6,354 nucleotides of DNA from Patescibacteria group bacterium. GTDB lineage: Bacteria; Patescibacteriota; Minisyncoccia; Phycocordibacterales; Phycocordibacteraceae. The position numbers were made by a program, and so were the translations under genes. How positions within the stretch are numbered: position 1 is the stretch's first letter; the number at the start of each line of letters is the position of its first letter. The stretch is taken from NCBI GenBank assembly GCA_018823385.1, contig JAHJIK010000054.1:1-6354 (forward strand), written 5' to 3'. Shown piece by piece: positions 1 to 5,574 of the stretch. The notes under the pieces are model-generated. The model had not been told where the DNA came from, made no database searches, and worked only from the letters and a program-made list of their open reading frames with translations.

Positions 1-7
1 AAACGGT

Positions 8-13
8 AAGGAG
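8..13 (+). promoter_or_regulatory. Shine-Dalgarno site deciding the GTG start at 22
   Basis: AAGGAG is followed by an eight-base spacer to GTG at 22. It fixes the start of the small membrane protein at 22 instead of 13. It is one of only two clear Shine-Dalgarno sites in the window; secG, the binding-protein gene, rnj and the MFS gene lack one. Confidence 0.7.
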
Positions 14-21
14 TGAACATT

Positions 22-312
22 GTGTCTGCACCAATCGACGCCCCCGTCTTCGGACTTCTCGTAGCCGCTTTTGTGGCAGGGGCAACCTGTATCCTTTGTT
101 TGTATTCTGCGTTCGCTCAGATGCAGACTGAAGGCAAAAGGCTGTCCGGCGCCATTCTGGCGCTATGCACTGTGGTGTATCTGGCAATCGGCCCGTACAT
201 CATGCAAGCCTCGCTCGGCACGGACGCAGTACGAGCCTGGATATTCTTCGGCTTCGTACTGATGGTGCTCGGCTCACCTCCCGTCAACAAGGTGAGTATG
301 CCGACCTGGTAG
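22..312 (+). CDS. Small three-helix membrane protein of unknown function (96 aa)
   Basis: I do not recognise this family. The protein has three hydrophobic segments, at about residues 10-32, 41-61 and 71-85. A short polar loop (QMQTEGKR) joins the first two, and the tail (SPPVNKVSMPTW) is short and polar. I chose GTG at 22 because AAGGAG at 8-13 lies eight bases upstream, an ideal Shine-Dalgarno spacing. A GTG at 13 in the same frame would overlap that site, and an in-frame TAA sits at 7-9. That TAA may also be the stop of an upstream gene, in which case the two genes would be nearly coupled. A hairpin terminator follows the stop. The reading frame, ribosome site and membrane pattern are visible; any role in transport or signalling would be a guess. 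Confidence that it is a gene is fair, and there is no confidence in function. Confidence 0.72.
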   Translation: MSAPIDAPVFGLLVAAFVAGATCILCLYSAFAQMQTEGKRLSGAILALCTVVYLAIGPYIMQASLGTDAVRAWIFFGFVLMVLGSPPVNKVSMPTW

Positions 313-321
313 AAGCCCGCC

Positions 322-345
322 CGCCCCCGAGATTTCTCGGGGGCG
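322..345 (+). terminator. Rho-independent terminator after the small membrane protein gene
   Basis: A GC-rich inverted repeat pairs CGCCCCCGAG (322-331) with CTCGGGGGCG (336-345) around a tiny AT loop. It begins about ten bases after the stop at 312. The following tract (GCTTTGTATCTT) is only moderately T-rich, so termination may be imperfect. It separates the small membrane protein gene from secG, which has its own promoter signals just downstream. Confidence 0.6.
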
Positions 346-354
346 CTTTGTATC

Positions 355-383
355 TTGCCCCCCACACCCCCACATGCTACTCT
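355..383 (+). promoter_or_regulatory. Promoter of secG: -35 TTGCCC, extended -10 TGCTACTCT
   Basis: TTGCCC at 355-360 matches the TTGACA consensus at four of six positions. A 17-base spacer follows, then TACTCT at 378-383 preceded by TGC, which forms an extended -10. A transcript starting about seven bases after the -10 would begin near 390, only four or five bases before ATG at 395. That implies an almost leaderless secG mRNA and excludes the in-frame ATG at 374, which overlaps the -10. Assigned from sigma-70-type consensus; not proven. Confidence 0.5.
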
Positions 384-394
384 TTTCGGTACAG

Positions 395-625
395 ATGGAG
401 ACACTACAGGCAGCATTGCCATACGCACAAATTGTTCTCGCCCTCCTCCTTATTATGGGGATCGTGCTTCAAACGCGCGGTGCCGGACTCGGAGGGGCTT
501 TTGGTGGTGACAATTTTGCATCGACGTTCTACAAGCGCCGCGGCGCGGAGAAGGTATTCTTCAACGCAACCATTGTGCTTGCAGTACTCTTTGTTGCGTC
601 AGCAATAGCCGGGTTCCTCATCTAA
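395..625 (+). CDS. secG: Preprotein translocase subunit SecG
   Basis: SecG is the small accessory subunit of the SecYEG channel in the cytoplasmic membrane and assists SecA-driven protein export. The 76-residue product has the family architecture. Membrane helix 1 (about residues 9-26) runs into the typical IVLQTRGAGLGGAFGG glycine-rich stretch. A loop with FYKRRGAEKVFF follows, then helix 2 (about 54-75, ending AIAGFLI). This length equals the short Gram-positive type of SecG. I chose ATG at 395 because an extended -10 promoter lies directly upstream; ATG at 374 is in frame, would add seven residues and cannot be excluded. There is no Shine-Dalgarno site. The gene is followed after 12 bases by a substrate-binding protein gene, probably in one transcript. 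Recognition as SecG is firm. Confidence 0.92.
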   Translation: METLQAALPYAQIVLALLLIMGIVLQTRGAGLGGAFGGDNFASTFYKRRGAEKVFFNATIVLAVLFVASAIAGFLI

Positions 626-637
626 CACACACCCTTT

Positions 638-2359
638 ATGCAGGAGCGTCTCTCTGGCGTCCTCGACCATATGCGGCGCCGGTATTCGGTACCCGTACTC
701 GAACGACTGTCGGCATACATCCAATCCCTTGCACCCGGCGATAAGTTAATCGTGGGTATTCTCGGTACCGTTGTTATTGTCATCAGTCTACTAGGCCTCT
801 ACGCTCTCGAGCGTTCTGTCTTGGTTGAAGTACCCGCTTATGGAGGCACGCTTACTGAAGGTATTGTTGGAGCTCCTCGGTTTGGCAACCCACTTCTTGC
901 GTTATCTGACGCAGATAGAGACTTAGTTGCACTCACCTATGCAGGCCTCATGGGCCAGAACGCTGATGGCGCGTTGGTACCCGTACTTGCAGAGTCGTTT
1001 GAAATAACTGAAGAAGGTAAGACATACACTTTTGTACTGCGTGATGATGTAACGTTCTCAGACGGTACTCCGGTAACCTCTGAAGACGTGGTGTACACCG
1101 TTCAGAAAGCGCAGGATCCGTCCCTCAAGAGTCCTGAATTTGCGAACTGGGCAAACATTGCTGTTGAAGCGATTGATGCACGAACCGTGCGCTTCCGTCT
1201 TCCTAAGGCATATGCCCCGTTCCTTGAGGACACCACACTCGGCATTCTTCCCGCTCACCTGTGGCGCAACATTCGAAACGAGGAGTTCCCTTTCTCAAAT
1301 CTGATGGCAAACCCCGTGGGAGCAGGTCCGTTCAAAGTGAGCGGTATCCAGCGCGACAAAAATGGGCTGATAACCGAGTATGAGTTAAGCGCCTTTAAAC
1401 AGTATGCTCTCGGGCGACCATACCTTGATGGTATTCACCTCAAGTTCTATGAGGACCAGACCAAACTTGCTGCAGCACTCAAGAATGGTTCGATTGGTAG
1501 CGCATATGGTATTCCAAACGCGCGAGCCATTAGAGCTCCGTATGCTCGAGTGTTTGGTGTCTTCTTCAACTCAGCAGAGAATCCTGCCTTTGCTGAACTT
1601 GCTGTTCGTCACGCGCTTTCAATCGCCATAGACCGAACTGGATTGATCAATAACGCGCTTGGTGGATATGCAACGCCAATCATGGGGCCGGTGCCTCCTG
1701 GTAGCGGTATTGATGGAACACCAGTGCCTGTTTTTGAAGATCGCTTTGCGGAAGCCAGAAGTATTCTTGAATCAGCAGATTGGGAATATACTGAGGAAGA
1801 ACAGGTATGGAAAAAGGATGATGGCGCACCCCTTACGGTGACCATCAAGACATCAAACGTTCCTGAACTAAAGGCTGTTGCAGCTGAAATTCAAAAGGAC
1901 TGGACCACACTCGGTGTTCCAACCTCTCTTGAAATATATGAACCAGGTGCGCTCAGCCAAGAAGTAATTCGACCTCGTTCATATGCCGCCCTCCTGTTTG
2001 GTATGGTAGTTGGACGAGATAGGGATCTGTTCGCGTTCTGGAATTCATCAGAACGTAATGATCCAGGGCTTAACATAGCAGCATACGTGAACGGAGACGT
2101 TGACGACCTGCTTGAGACCGTGCGAACAGAGACTGAGCGTGCGAAAATACGTGAAGACTTGTCTGAGATTGACTCGCTCATTGCAGCAGACTATCCAGCC
2201 GCGTTCACTCACGTTCCCGATTTTCTGTACACCGTGCCACAGGGACTGAAGGGAGTGACAATTCGTCAGATTACGTCCCCTTCAGACCGTTTTGCAACCG
2301 TTGCAAGTTGGTATCGGTACAGCCAGGAAGTGTGGCCGTTCTTAGTTCCTAGTAGGTAG
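638..2359 (+). CDS. Membrane-anchored ABC transporter substrate-binding protein, family 5 (peptide/nickel type)
   Basis: This 573-residue protein belongs to the DppA/OppA/NikA-like extracellular solute-binding family 5, which captures peptides or similar ligands outside the membrane. Residues 37-56 (LIVGILGTVVIVISLLGLYA) form one hydrophobic segment after a positively charged 36-residue start. Family landmarks follow: YAGLMGQNADGALVPVLAES (101-120), TFSDGTPVTSEDVVYTV (139-155), NPVGAGPFKV (225-234) and VRHALSIAIDR (323-333). No lipobox or any cysteine is present, so it is held by an uncleaved signal anchor, not a lipid. ATG at 638 lies 12 bases after the secG stop and lacks a Shine-Dalgarno site, which suggests translational coupling; ATG at 671 is an alternative. 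No permease or ATPase gene is in the window, so the partner and ligand are unknown. The family call is firm and the substrate open. Confidence 0.88.
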   Translation: MQERLSGVLDHMRRRYSVPVLERLSAYIQSLAPGDKLIVGILGTVVIVISLLGLYALERSVLVEVPAYGGTLTEGIVGAPRFGNPLLALSDADRDLVALTYAGLMGQNADGALVPVLAESFEITEEGKTYTFVLRDDVTFSDGTPVTSEDVVYTVQKAQDPSLKSPEFANWANIAVEAIDARTVRFRLPKAYAPFLEDTTLGILPAHLWRNIRNEEFPFSNLMANPVGAGPFKVSGIQRDKNGLITEYELSAFKQYALGRPYLDGIHLKFYEDQTKLAAALKNGSIGSAYGIPNARAIRAPYARVFGVFFNSAENPAFAELAVRHALSIAIDRTGLINNALGGYATPIMGPVPPGSGIDGTPVPVFEDRFAEARSILESADWEYTEEEQVWKKDDGAPLTVTIKTSNVPELKAVAAEIQKDWTTLGVPTSLEIYEPGALSQEVIRPRSYAALLFGMVVGRDRDLFAFWNSSERNDPGLNIAAYVNGDVDDLLETVRTETERAKIREDLSEIDSLIAADYPAAFTHVPDFLYTVPQGLKGVTIRQITSPSDRFATVASWYRYSQEVWPFLVPSR

Positions 2360-2393
2360 AAAGGAGTTCCGGATGTATCCGAAGTTGCCTTCT
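2358..2393 (+). promoter_or_regulatory. Predicted stem-loop in the binding-protein/rnj gap
   Basis: The inner stem pairs TT-CGGA (2367-2373, with C2369 bulged) with TCCGAA (2378-2383) around a TGTA loop. An outer stem pairs AGAAAGG (2358-2364, one bulged A) with CCTTCT (2388-2393). The outer stem covers most of the Shine-Dalgarno site, and the loop holds part of the mini-ORF ATG. No T-tract follows, so it does not look like a terminator. A regulatory RNA structure for rnj is inference; I made no energy calculation. Confidence 0.35.
2360..2366 (+). promoter_or_regulatory. Strong Shine-Dalgarno site immediately after the binding-protein stop
   Basis: AAAGGAG begins at the base after the TAG stop (2357-2359) and lies six bases before ATG at 2373. 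It is the best ribosome-binding site in the window, yet it serves only a nine-codon frame and not rnj, whose ATG is 58 bases further on. Part of it can pair with CCTTCT at 2388-2393. Confidence 0.55.
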
Positions 2394-2402
2394 GCTTACT
2401 AA
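2373..2402 (+). CDS. Nine-codon mini-ORF upstream of rnj (possible leader peptide)
   Basis: ATG at 2373 opens a short frame encoding MYPKLPSAY, ending at TAA 2400-2402, which is 22 bases before the rnj start. An optimally spaced Shine-Dalgarno site precedes it, and its ATG falls in the loop of a predicted hairpin. Such frames can act as leader peptides controlling a downstream gene; that role here is inference. A chance frame is possible because it is very short, but the combination with a strong ribosome site in a 65-base gap is unusual. Confidence 0.3.
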   Translation: MYPKLPSAY

Positions 2403-2424
2403 TTAATCACTAGCAGTTATATTT

Positions 2425-4347
2425 ATGACATCAGCACCCGCACCAGCTCCCGCTCCGGCACCAGGAAATGCTCCTGCACCGCGACCGCGATCTGAAGGAC
2501 CAGATCAACGAGGACCACGTCCTCCACACTCTGGAAATAGAAACCGTCCACCACAAGGTGGCAACAAGAGAGGTCCCTCACGTGGAAACAATCAGGCACG
2601 CCGAACCGGCGGCCGCCCTTCCCACGGAACTCCTCCAACAAAAGTACTTCCGGCATACTTGCCTGAAGCTCCTGCCGCAAACGTTGTACGTGTCGTACCG
2701 CTTGGAGGCGTTGAGGAAGTGGGACGAAACATGTTCACCGTTGAAGCTAACGGCGACATCTTTGTCTTTGACGTAGGATTCCAGTTCGTATCAGAAGATT
2801 CAGCACCAGGTGTTGACTACATTCTGCCGAACACCAAGTACCTTGAAGAGAACCAGCACCGTGTACGTGGTGTATTCATCACCCACGGTCACCTCGACCA
2901 CATTGGAGGTATTCCCTTCTTGATGAGTCGTTTTGGTAATCCACCACTCTACACACAGAAGCTCACTTCCGTAATGATTCAGCGTCGTCAGGAAGAGTAT
3001 CCTGATGTGCCCGCTCTTAACATTGTTGAAGTTGAGGTAGGTCAGAACATGACGATTGGAAACACCAAAGTACAGTTCTTCCCGGTAACGCACTCAATCC
3101 CCGATTCAATGGGTATTGCTATCAGCACTCCATATGGAAACGTGGTGGTAACCGGTGACTTGAAGCTCGACCACGACAACGGTATTCCTACCGAGAAGGA
3201 GAAGAAAGTATGGGGTGCCCTTGCAGCTCAGAAGAACCTCTTCTTTATCGCCGACTCTACTAACGCTGAGCGTGATGGCTTCTCAATGCCAGAGCGTAAA
3301 GTGCACGACACGCTTGAAGACATCATCAAGACCGTGCAGGGACGACTCATCATCGGTACCTTCGCCTCACAGTTTGAGCGTATAGTTCGTATTATTGAAA
3401 TCTCTGAAAAGCTTGGGAAGAAGGTAGTGGCTGAAGGTCGCTCAATTCGAACCAACCTTGAAATTGCGCAGCAGACTGGTCTTCTAACCGTAAAGAAAGA
3501 GACCGTTATCTCAGCACAGGATATCAATGACTATCCACCAGACAAGATTGTGATTCTCTCAACGGGAGCACAGGGAGAGGAGTTTGCTGCCCTTATGCGT
3601 ATTGCTACTAAGCAGCACAAGAGCATCCAGCTAACTCCCCGAGACACTATCGTTCTCTCCTCTTCTGTTATTCCGGGTAACGAGATTGCCGTTCAGAAAC
3701 TGAAAGACAATCTATACCGTAACGGAGCTACTCTTATCCACTACCGTTCGTCTGACGTTCACTCAACCGGACACGGAAACACAGGTGAGTTGATCTGGAT
3801 TAACCAGCAGGTTAACGCCAAGTTCTTCATGCCAGCATACGGCTACTACTCAATGACCAGCTGCCACGCAAAGGCTGTTGAGCAAGCGGGACGTCCTCGT
3901 GACTCAATCATCGTGGCTGATAACGGAACCGTTATCGACATCATCGATGGTGAGACACTCAACGTTCACAAAGAGAAAGTACCGTCAGCTCCCCTTATCG
4001 TTGATGGATTCGCTATCGGTGATATGCAGGAGGTGGTTATCCGTGATCGACAGGCACTGTCTAAGGACGGAATGTTTGTTATCATCGCAACCGTTAACCT
4101 AAAGACCGGAAAGCTGCGCAAGTCACCAGACATTATCTCTCGTGGATTTGTGTATCTACGTGAGTCTCAGGACCTCTTGAATCAGGCACGTCTTCTTATC
4201 AAGAAGACGGTTGAAGACTCAACACAAGGAATGAATCCAGTTGATCTTGATTACGTGAAGAATAATCTGTCAGATGTTATGGCAGGCTATCTCTTCGCGC
4301 GAACCAACAAAGCGCCGATGGTTATTCCCGTACTTATCGGTGTCTAA
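2425..4347 (+). CDS. rnj: Ribonuclease J with disordered proline/alanine-rich N-terminal tail
   Basis: RNase J is a metallo-beta-lactamase/beta-CASP ribonuclease with endo- and 5'-3' exonuclease activity, central to mRNA decay and RNA maturation. The 640-residue product starts with a low-complexity tail (about 1-75): AP repeats, then Arg/Gly/Asn/Pro-rich sequence, likely RNA-binding and disordered. The catalytic core begins near VRVVPLGGVEEVGRNM (88-103). Metal and catalytic residues visible are HGHLDHIGG (154-162), H223 (VTHSIPDSMG) and D245 (TGDLKLD). Beta-CASP landmarks are ADSTNAERDGFS (276-287), SSSVIPGNE (412-420) and HSTGHG (446-451). The usual PVHGE motif is instead PAYGYY (470-475), so Tyr472 replaces a metal-binding His. 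The C-terminal domain has KTGKLRKSPDIISRGFVYLRE (560-580). The start lacks a Shine-Dalgarno site. The family call is firm; full activity is uncertain because of Tyr472. Confidence 0.95.
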   Translation: MTSAPAPAPAPAPGNAPAPRPRSEGPDQRGPRPPHSGNRNRPPQGGNKRGPSRGNNQARRTGGRPSHGTPPTKVLPAYLPEAPAANVVRVVPLGGVEEVGRNMFTVEANGDIFVFDVGFQFVSEDSAPGVDYILPNTKYLEENQHRVRGVFITHGHLDHIGGIPFLMSRFGNPPLYTQKLTSVMIQRRQEEYPDVPALNIVEVEVGQNMTIGNTKVQFFPVTHSIPDSMGIAISTPYGNVVVTGDLKLDHDNGIPTEKEKKVWGALAAQKNLFFIADSTNAERDGFSMPERKVHDTLEDIIKTVQGRLIIGTFASQFERIVRIIEISEKLGKKVVAEGRSIRTNLEIAQQTGLLTVKKETVISAQDINDYPPDKIVILSTGAQGEEFAALMRIATKQHKSIQLTPRDTIVLSSSVIPGNEIAVQKLKDNLYRNGATLIHYRSSDVHSTGHGNTGELIWINQQVNAKFFMPAYGYYSMTSCHAKAVEQAGRPRDSIIVADNGTVIDIIDGETLNVHKEKVPSAPLIVDGFAIGDMQEVVIRDRQALSKDGMFVIIATVNLKTGKLRKSPDIISRGFVYLRESQDLLNQARLLIKKTVEDSTQGMNPVDLDYVKNNLSDVMAGYLFARTNKAPMVIPVLIGV

Positions 4348-4353
4348 CTAACA

Positions 4354-4400
4354 CGTTAAAAAGAAAACTCCCGCCATGTGCGGGAGTTTTCTTTTTAACG
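4354..4400 (+). terminator. Perfect 21-bp hairpin terminator after rnj
   Basis: The arms 4354-4374 and 4380-4400 are exact reverse complements over 21 bp, with a five-base loop CATGT. The GC core CTCCCGC/GCGGGAG is flanked by A-rich and T-rich arms ending TTTTCTTTTT. This is a strong Rho-independent terminator for the secG to rnj block. Because the A-rich side reads as a T-tract on the other strand, it can work in both directions. It also insulates the MFS promoter that begins three bases later. Confidence 0.93.
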
Positions 4401-4402
4401 GA

Positions 4403-4411
4403 TGGTACAAT
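4403..4411 (+). promoter_or_regulatory. Extended -10 promoter of the MFS gene, giving a leaderless mRNA
   Basis: TGGTACAAT matches the extended -10 consensus TGnTATAAT except for one base. Only eight bases separate it from ATG at 4420, so a start point six to eight bases downstream falls at about 4418-4420, at or just before the ATG. The message would then have no 5' leader and no Shine-Dalgarno site. No good -35 is present; that region is occupied by the terminator stem, which is acceptable for an extended -10 promoter. Confidence 0.65.
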
Positions 4412-4419
4412 TCCACTGA

Positions 4420-5574
4420 ATGAAAAATACGTTCTTACTTTCTATTGGAAACTTCTTTGCTGCGGCACATTATTTCCTCGTCATTTATATTAGTGCACCA
4501 TATCTTGCGACCGTCATGGCAAGTCAGAAGGTGGGATTGGTAGTTTCTTCAGGCGCGATACTTGGTATTGCCGGATATCTCTTCATGCCACATCTTGTGC
4601 GGAAGTTTGGTCCACGAATACTTGGTATTGGGTTTTCCCTTCTTACTATTTCGCTTCTGTTGATACTAGCAATGGCGCCGATTGCTCCCATTGCGATTGT
4701 TGCGATTGGCCTACTATCCGTTTCTTCCCTCTTTATTGGCTATCAGTTAGACCTGCTTCTTGAAGCTGCCAGTGACAATGCCCTTACCACCGGTCAGACG
4801 CGTGCCCTGTTTATCACAGCCGCTAACATTGCATTGATTGGCACTCCGCTCCTTATTGGATACCTTCTTGGTGCAACAGAAGACTACTACCGTGTATTCT
4901 TTGCAGCTGCCCTTACACTTCTTCCTTTTGTTCTACTGTTGTATTGGAAGAAGTTCCCTGAAAACGACCATGTTACCCTCCACACCCTTTCACATACCGC
5001 GCACTGTCTCGTGCATGACAAAGACATTCGTACCGTGCTGTATGCCGGGTTTCTCCTTAACTTCTTTTTCTATCTAGCACCTCTGTATATACCCCTCTAC
5101 CTCAACACTGTACTTGGTATTCCATGGAGTGAGTTGGGGTGGATATTTGCGGTTATGTTGATGCCGTTTGTGCTGCTTGAATATCCTGCGGGATGGATGG
5201 CAGATAACAAGTGGGGTGACAAAGAGTTGATGGCATTTGGCTTTACGTTAATTGGGTTCTTTTTTGCCGCGGTTGGTTTTATTACACCTACCACTTCGAT
5301 ACTTACCATCCTTATTATTCTTGTTGGTACTCGTATCGGCGGCGCAGTTACGGAAGCTATGGTTGAAGGACACTTCTTCCGTCGTATTGCAGCAAGTGAC
5401 ACCAGTTCCATTGCAGTCTTCAGGCTCATGCGTCCATTCGCCATGTTGGCAGCCCCGCTGTTTGCGACCTTCCTTCTTCTCATCACGAGCTATAACGTAT
5501 TCTTCCTTCTCTCTGGCATTCTGATTCTCATTGCAGGCGTGTGGATTGCTTTTAATATTACCGACGCCCGTTAG
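4420..5574 (+). CDS. Major facilitator superfamily (MFS) transporter with histidine-rich central loop
   Basis: A 384-residue polytopic membrane protein with about twelve hydrophobic segments (roughly 8-29, 37-58, 66-86, 89-115, 128-150, 157-175, 205-229, 238-257, 270-288, 292-310, 336-356, 358-378), split into two halves of six as in MFS carriers. The second half keeps a motif-A-like loop, GWMADNKWGDKELM (258-271); the first-half copy is degenerate (HLVRKFGPR, 57-66). The central loop after segment 6 carries His184, 188, 192, 195 and 199, all on one face if helical. The substrate is not evident; drug, sugar or metal export are all possible. The start is supported by the extended -10 directly upstream. 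The 3' end overlaps the convergent mutY by four bases. MFS membership is fairly secure and the specific function unknown. Confidence 0.82.
   Translation: MKNTFLLSIGNFFAAAHYFLVIYISAPYLATVMASQKVGLVVSSGAILGIAGYLFMPHLVRKFGPRILGIGFSLLTISLLLILAMAPIAPIAIVAIGLLSVSSLFIGYQLDLLLEAASDNALTTGQTRALFITAANIALIGTPLLIGYLLGATEDYYRVFFAAALTLLPFVLLLYWKKFPENDHVTLHTLSHTAHCLVHDKDIRTVLYAGFLLNFFFYLAPLYIPLYLNTVLGIPWSELGWIFAVMLMPFVLLEYPAGWMADNKWGDKELMAFGFTLIGFFFAAVGFITPTTSILTILIILVGTRIGGAVTEAMVEGHFFRRIAASDTSSIAVFRLMRPFAMLAAPLFATFLLLITSYNVFFLLSGILILIAGVWIAFNITDAR

Noticed and set aside
1..9. End of an upstream gene (AAA CGG TAA)
   Set aside because: An in-frame stop is present, but two codons are too little to show that a gene ends here.
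165..608. A 147-codon open frame on the plus strand across the small membrane protein gene and secG
   Set aside because: It overlaps two better-supported genes in another frame, crosses a terminator and a promoter, has no ribosome site, and its product resembles no family.
2385..2390. TTGCCT as the -35 of an rnj promoter
   Set aside because: No convincing -10 lies 15-19 bases downstream. The AT-rich TTATATTT next to the rnj ATG is too close to the start to place transcription before it.
2468..2776. A 102-codon frame overlapping the rnj tail, and an 85-codon antisense frame at 2423-2680
   Set aside because: Both are shadows of the GC-rich, low-complexity RNase J tail. Neither has a start signal, and the RNase J frame is clearly the coding one.
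4558..4630. A 13-base direct repeat (ATACTTGGTATTG) in the MFS gene, copies exactly 60 bases apart
   Set aside because: Both copies encode Ile-Leu-Gly-Ile in membrane segments with the same preferred codons; there are only two copies and no flanking similarity.
5097..5486. A 129-codon frame antisense to the MFS gene
   Set aside because: It is the mirror of a strongly hydrophobic coding region, has no ribosome site, and its composition is typical of a shadow frame.
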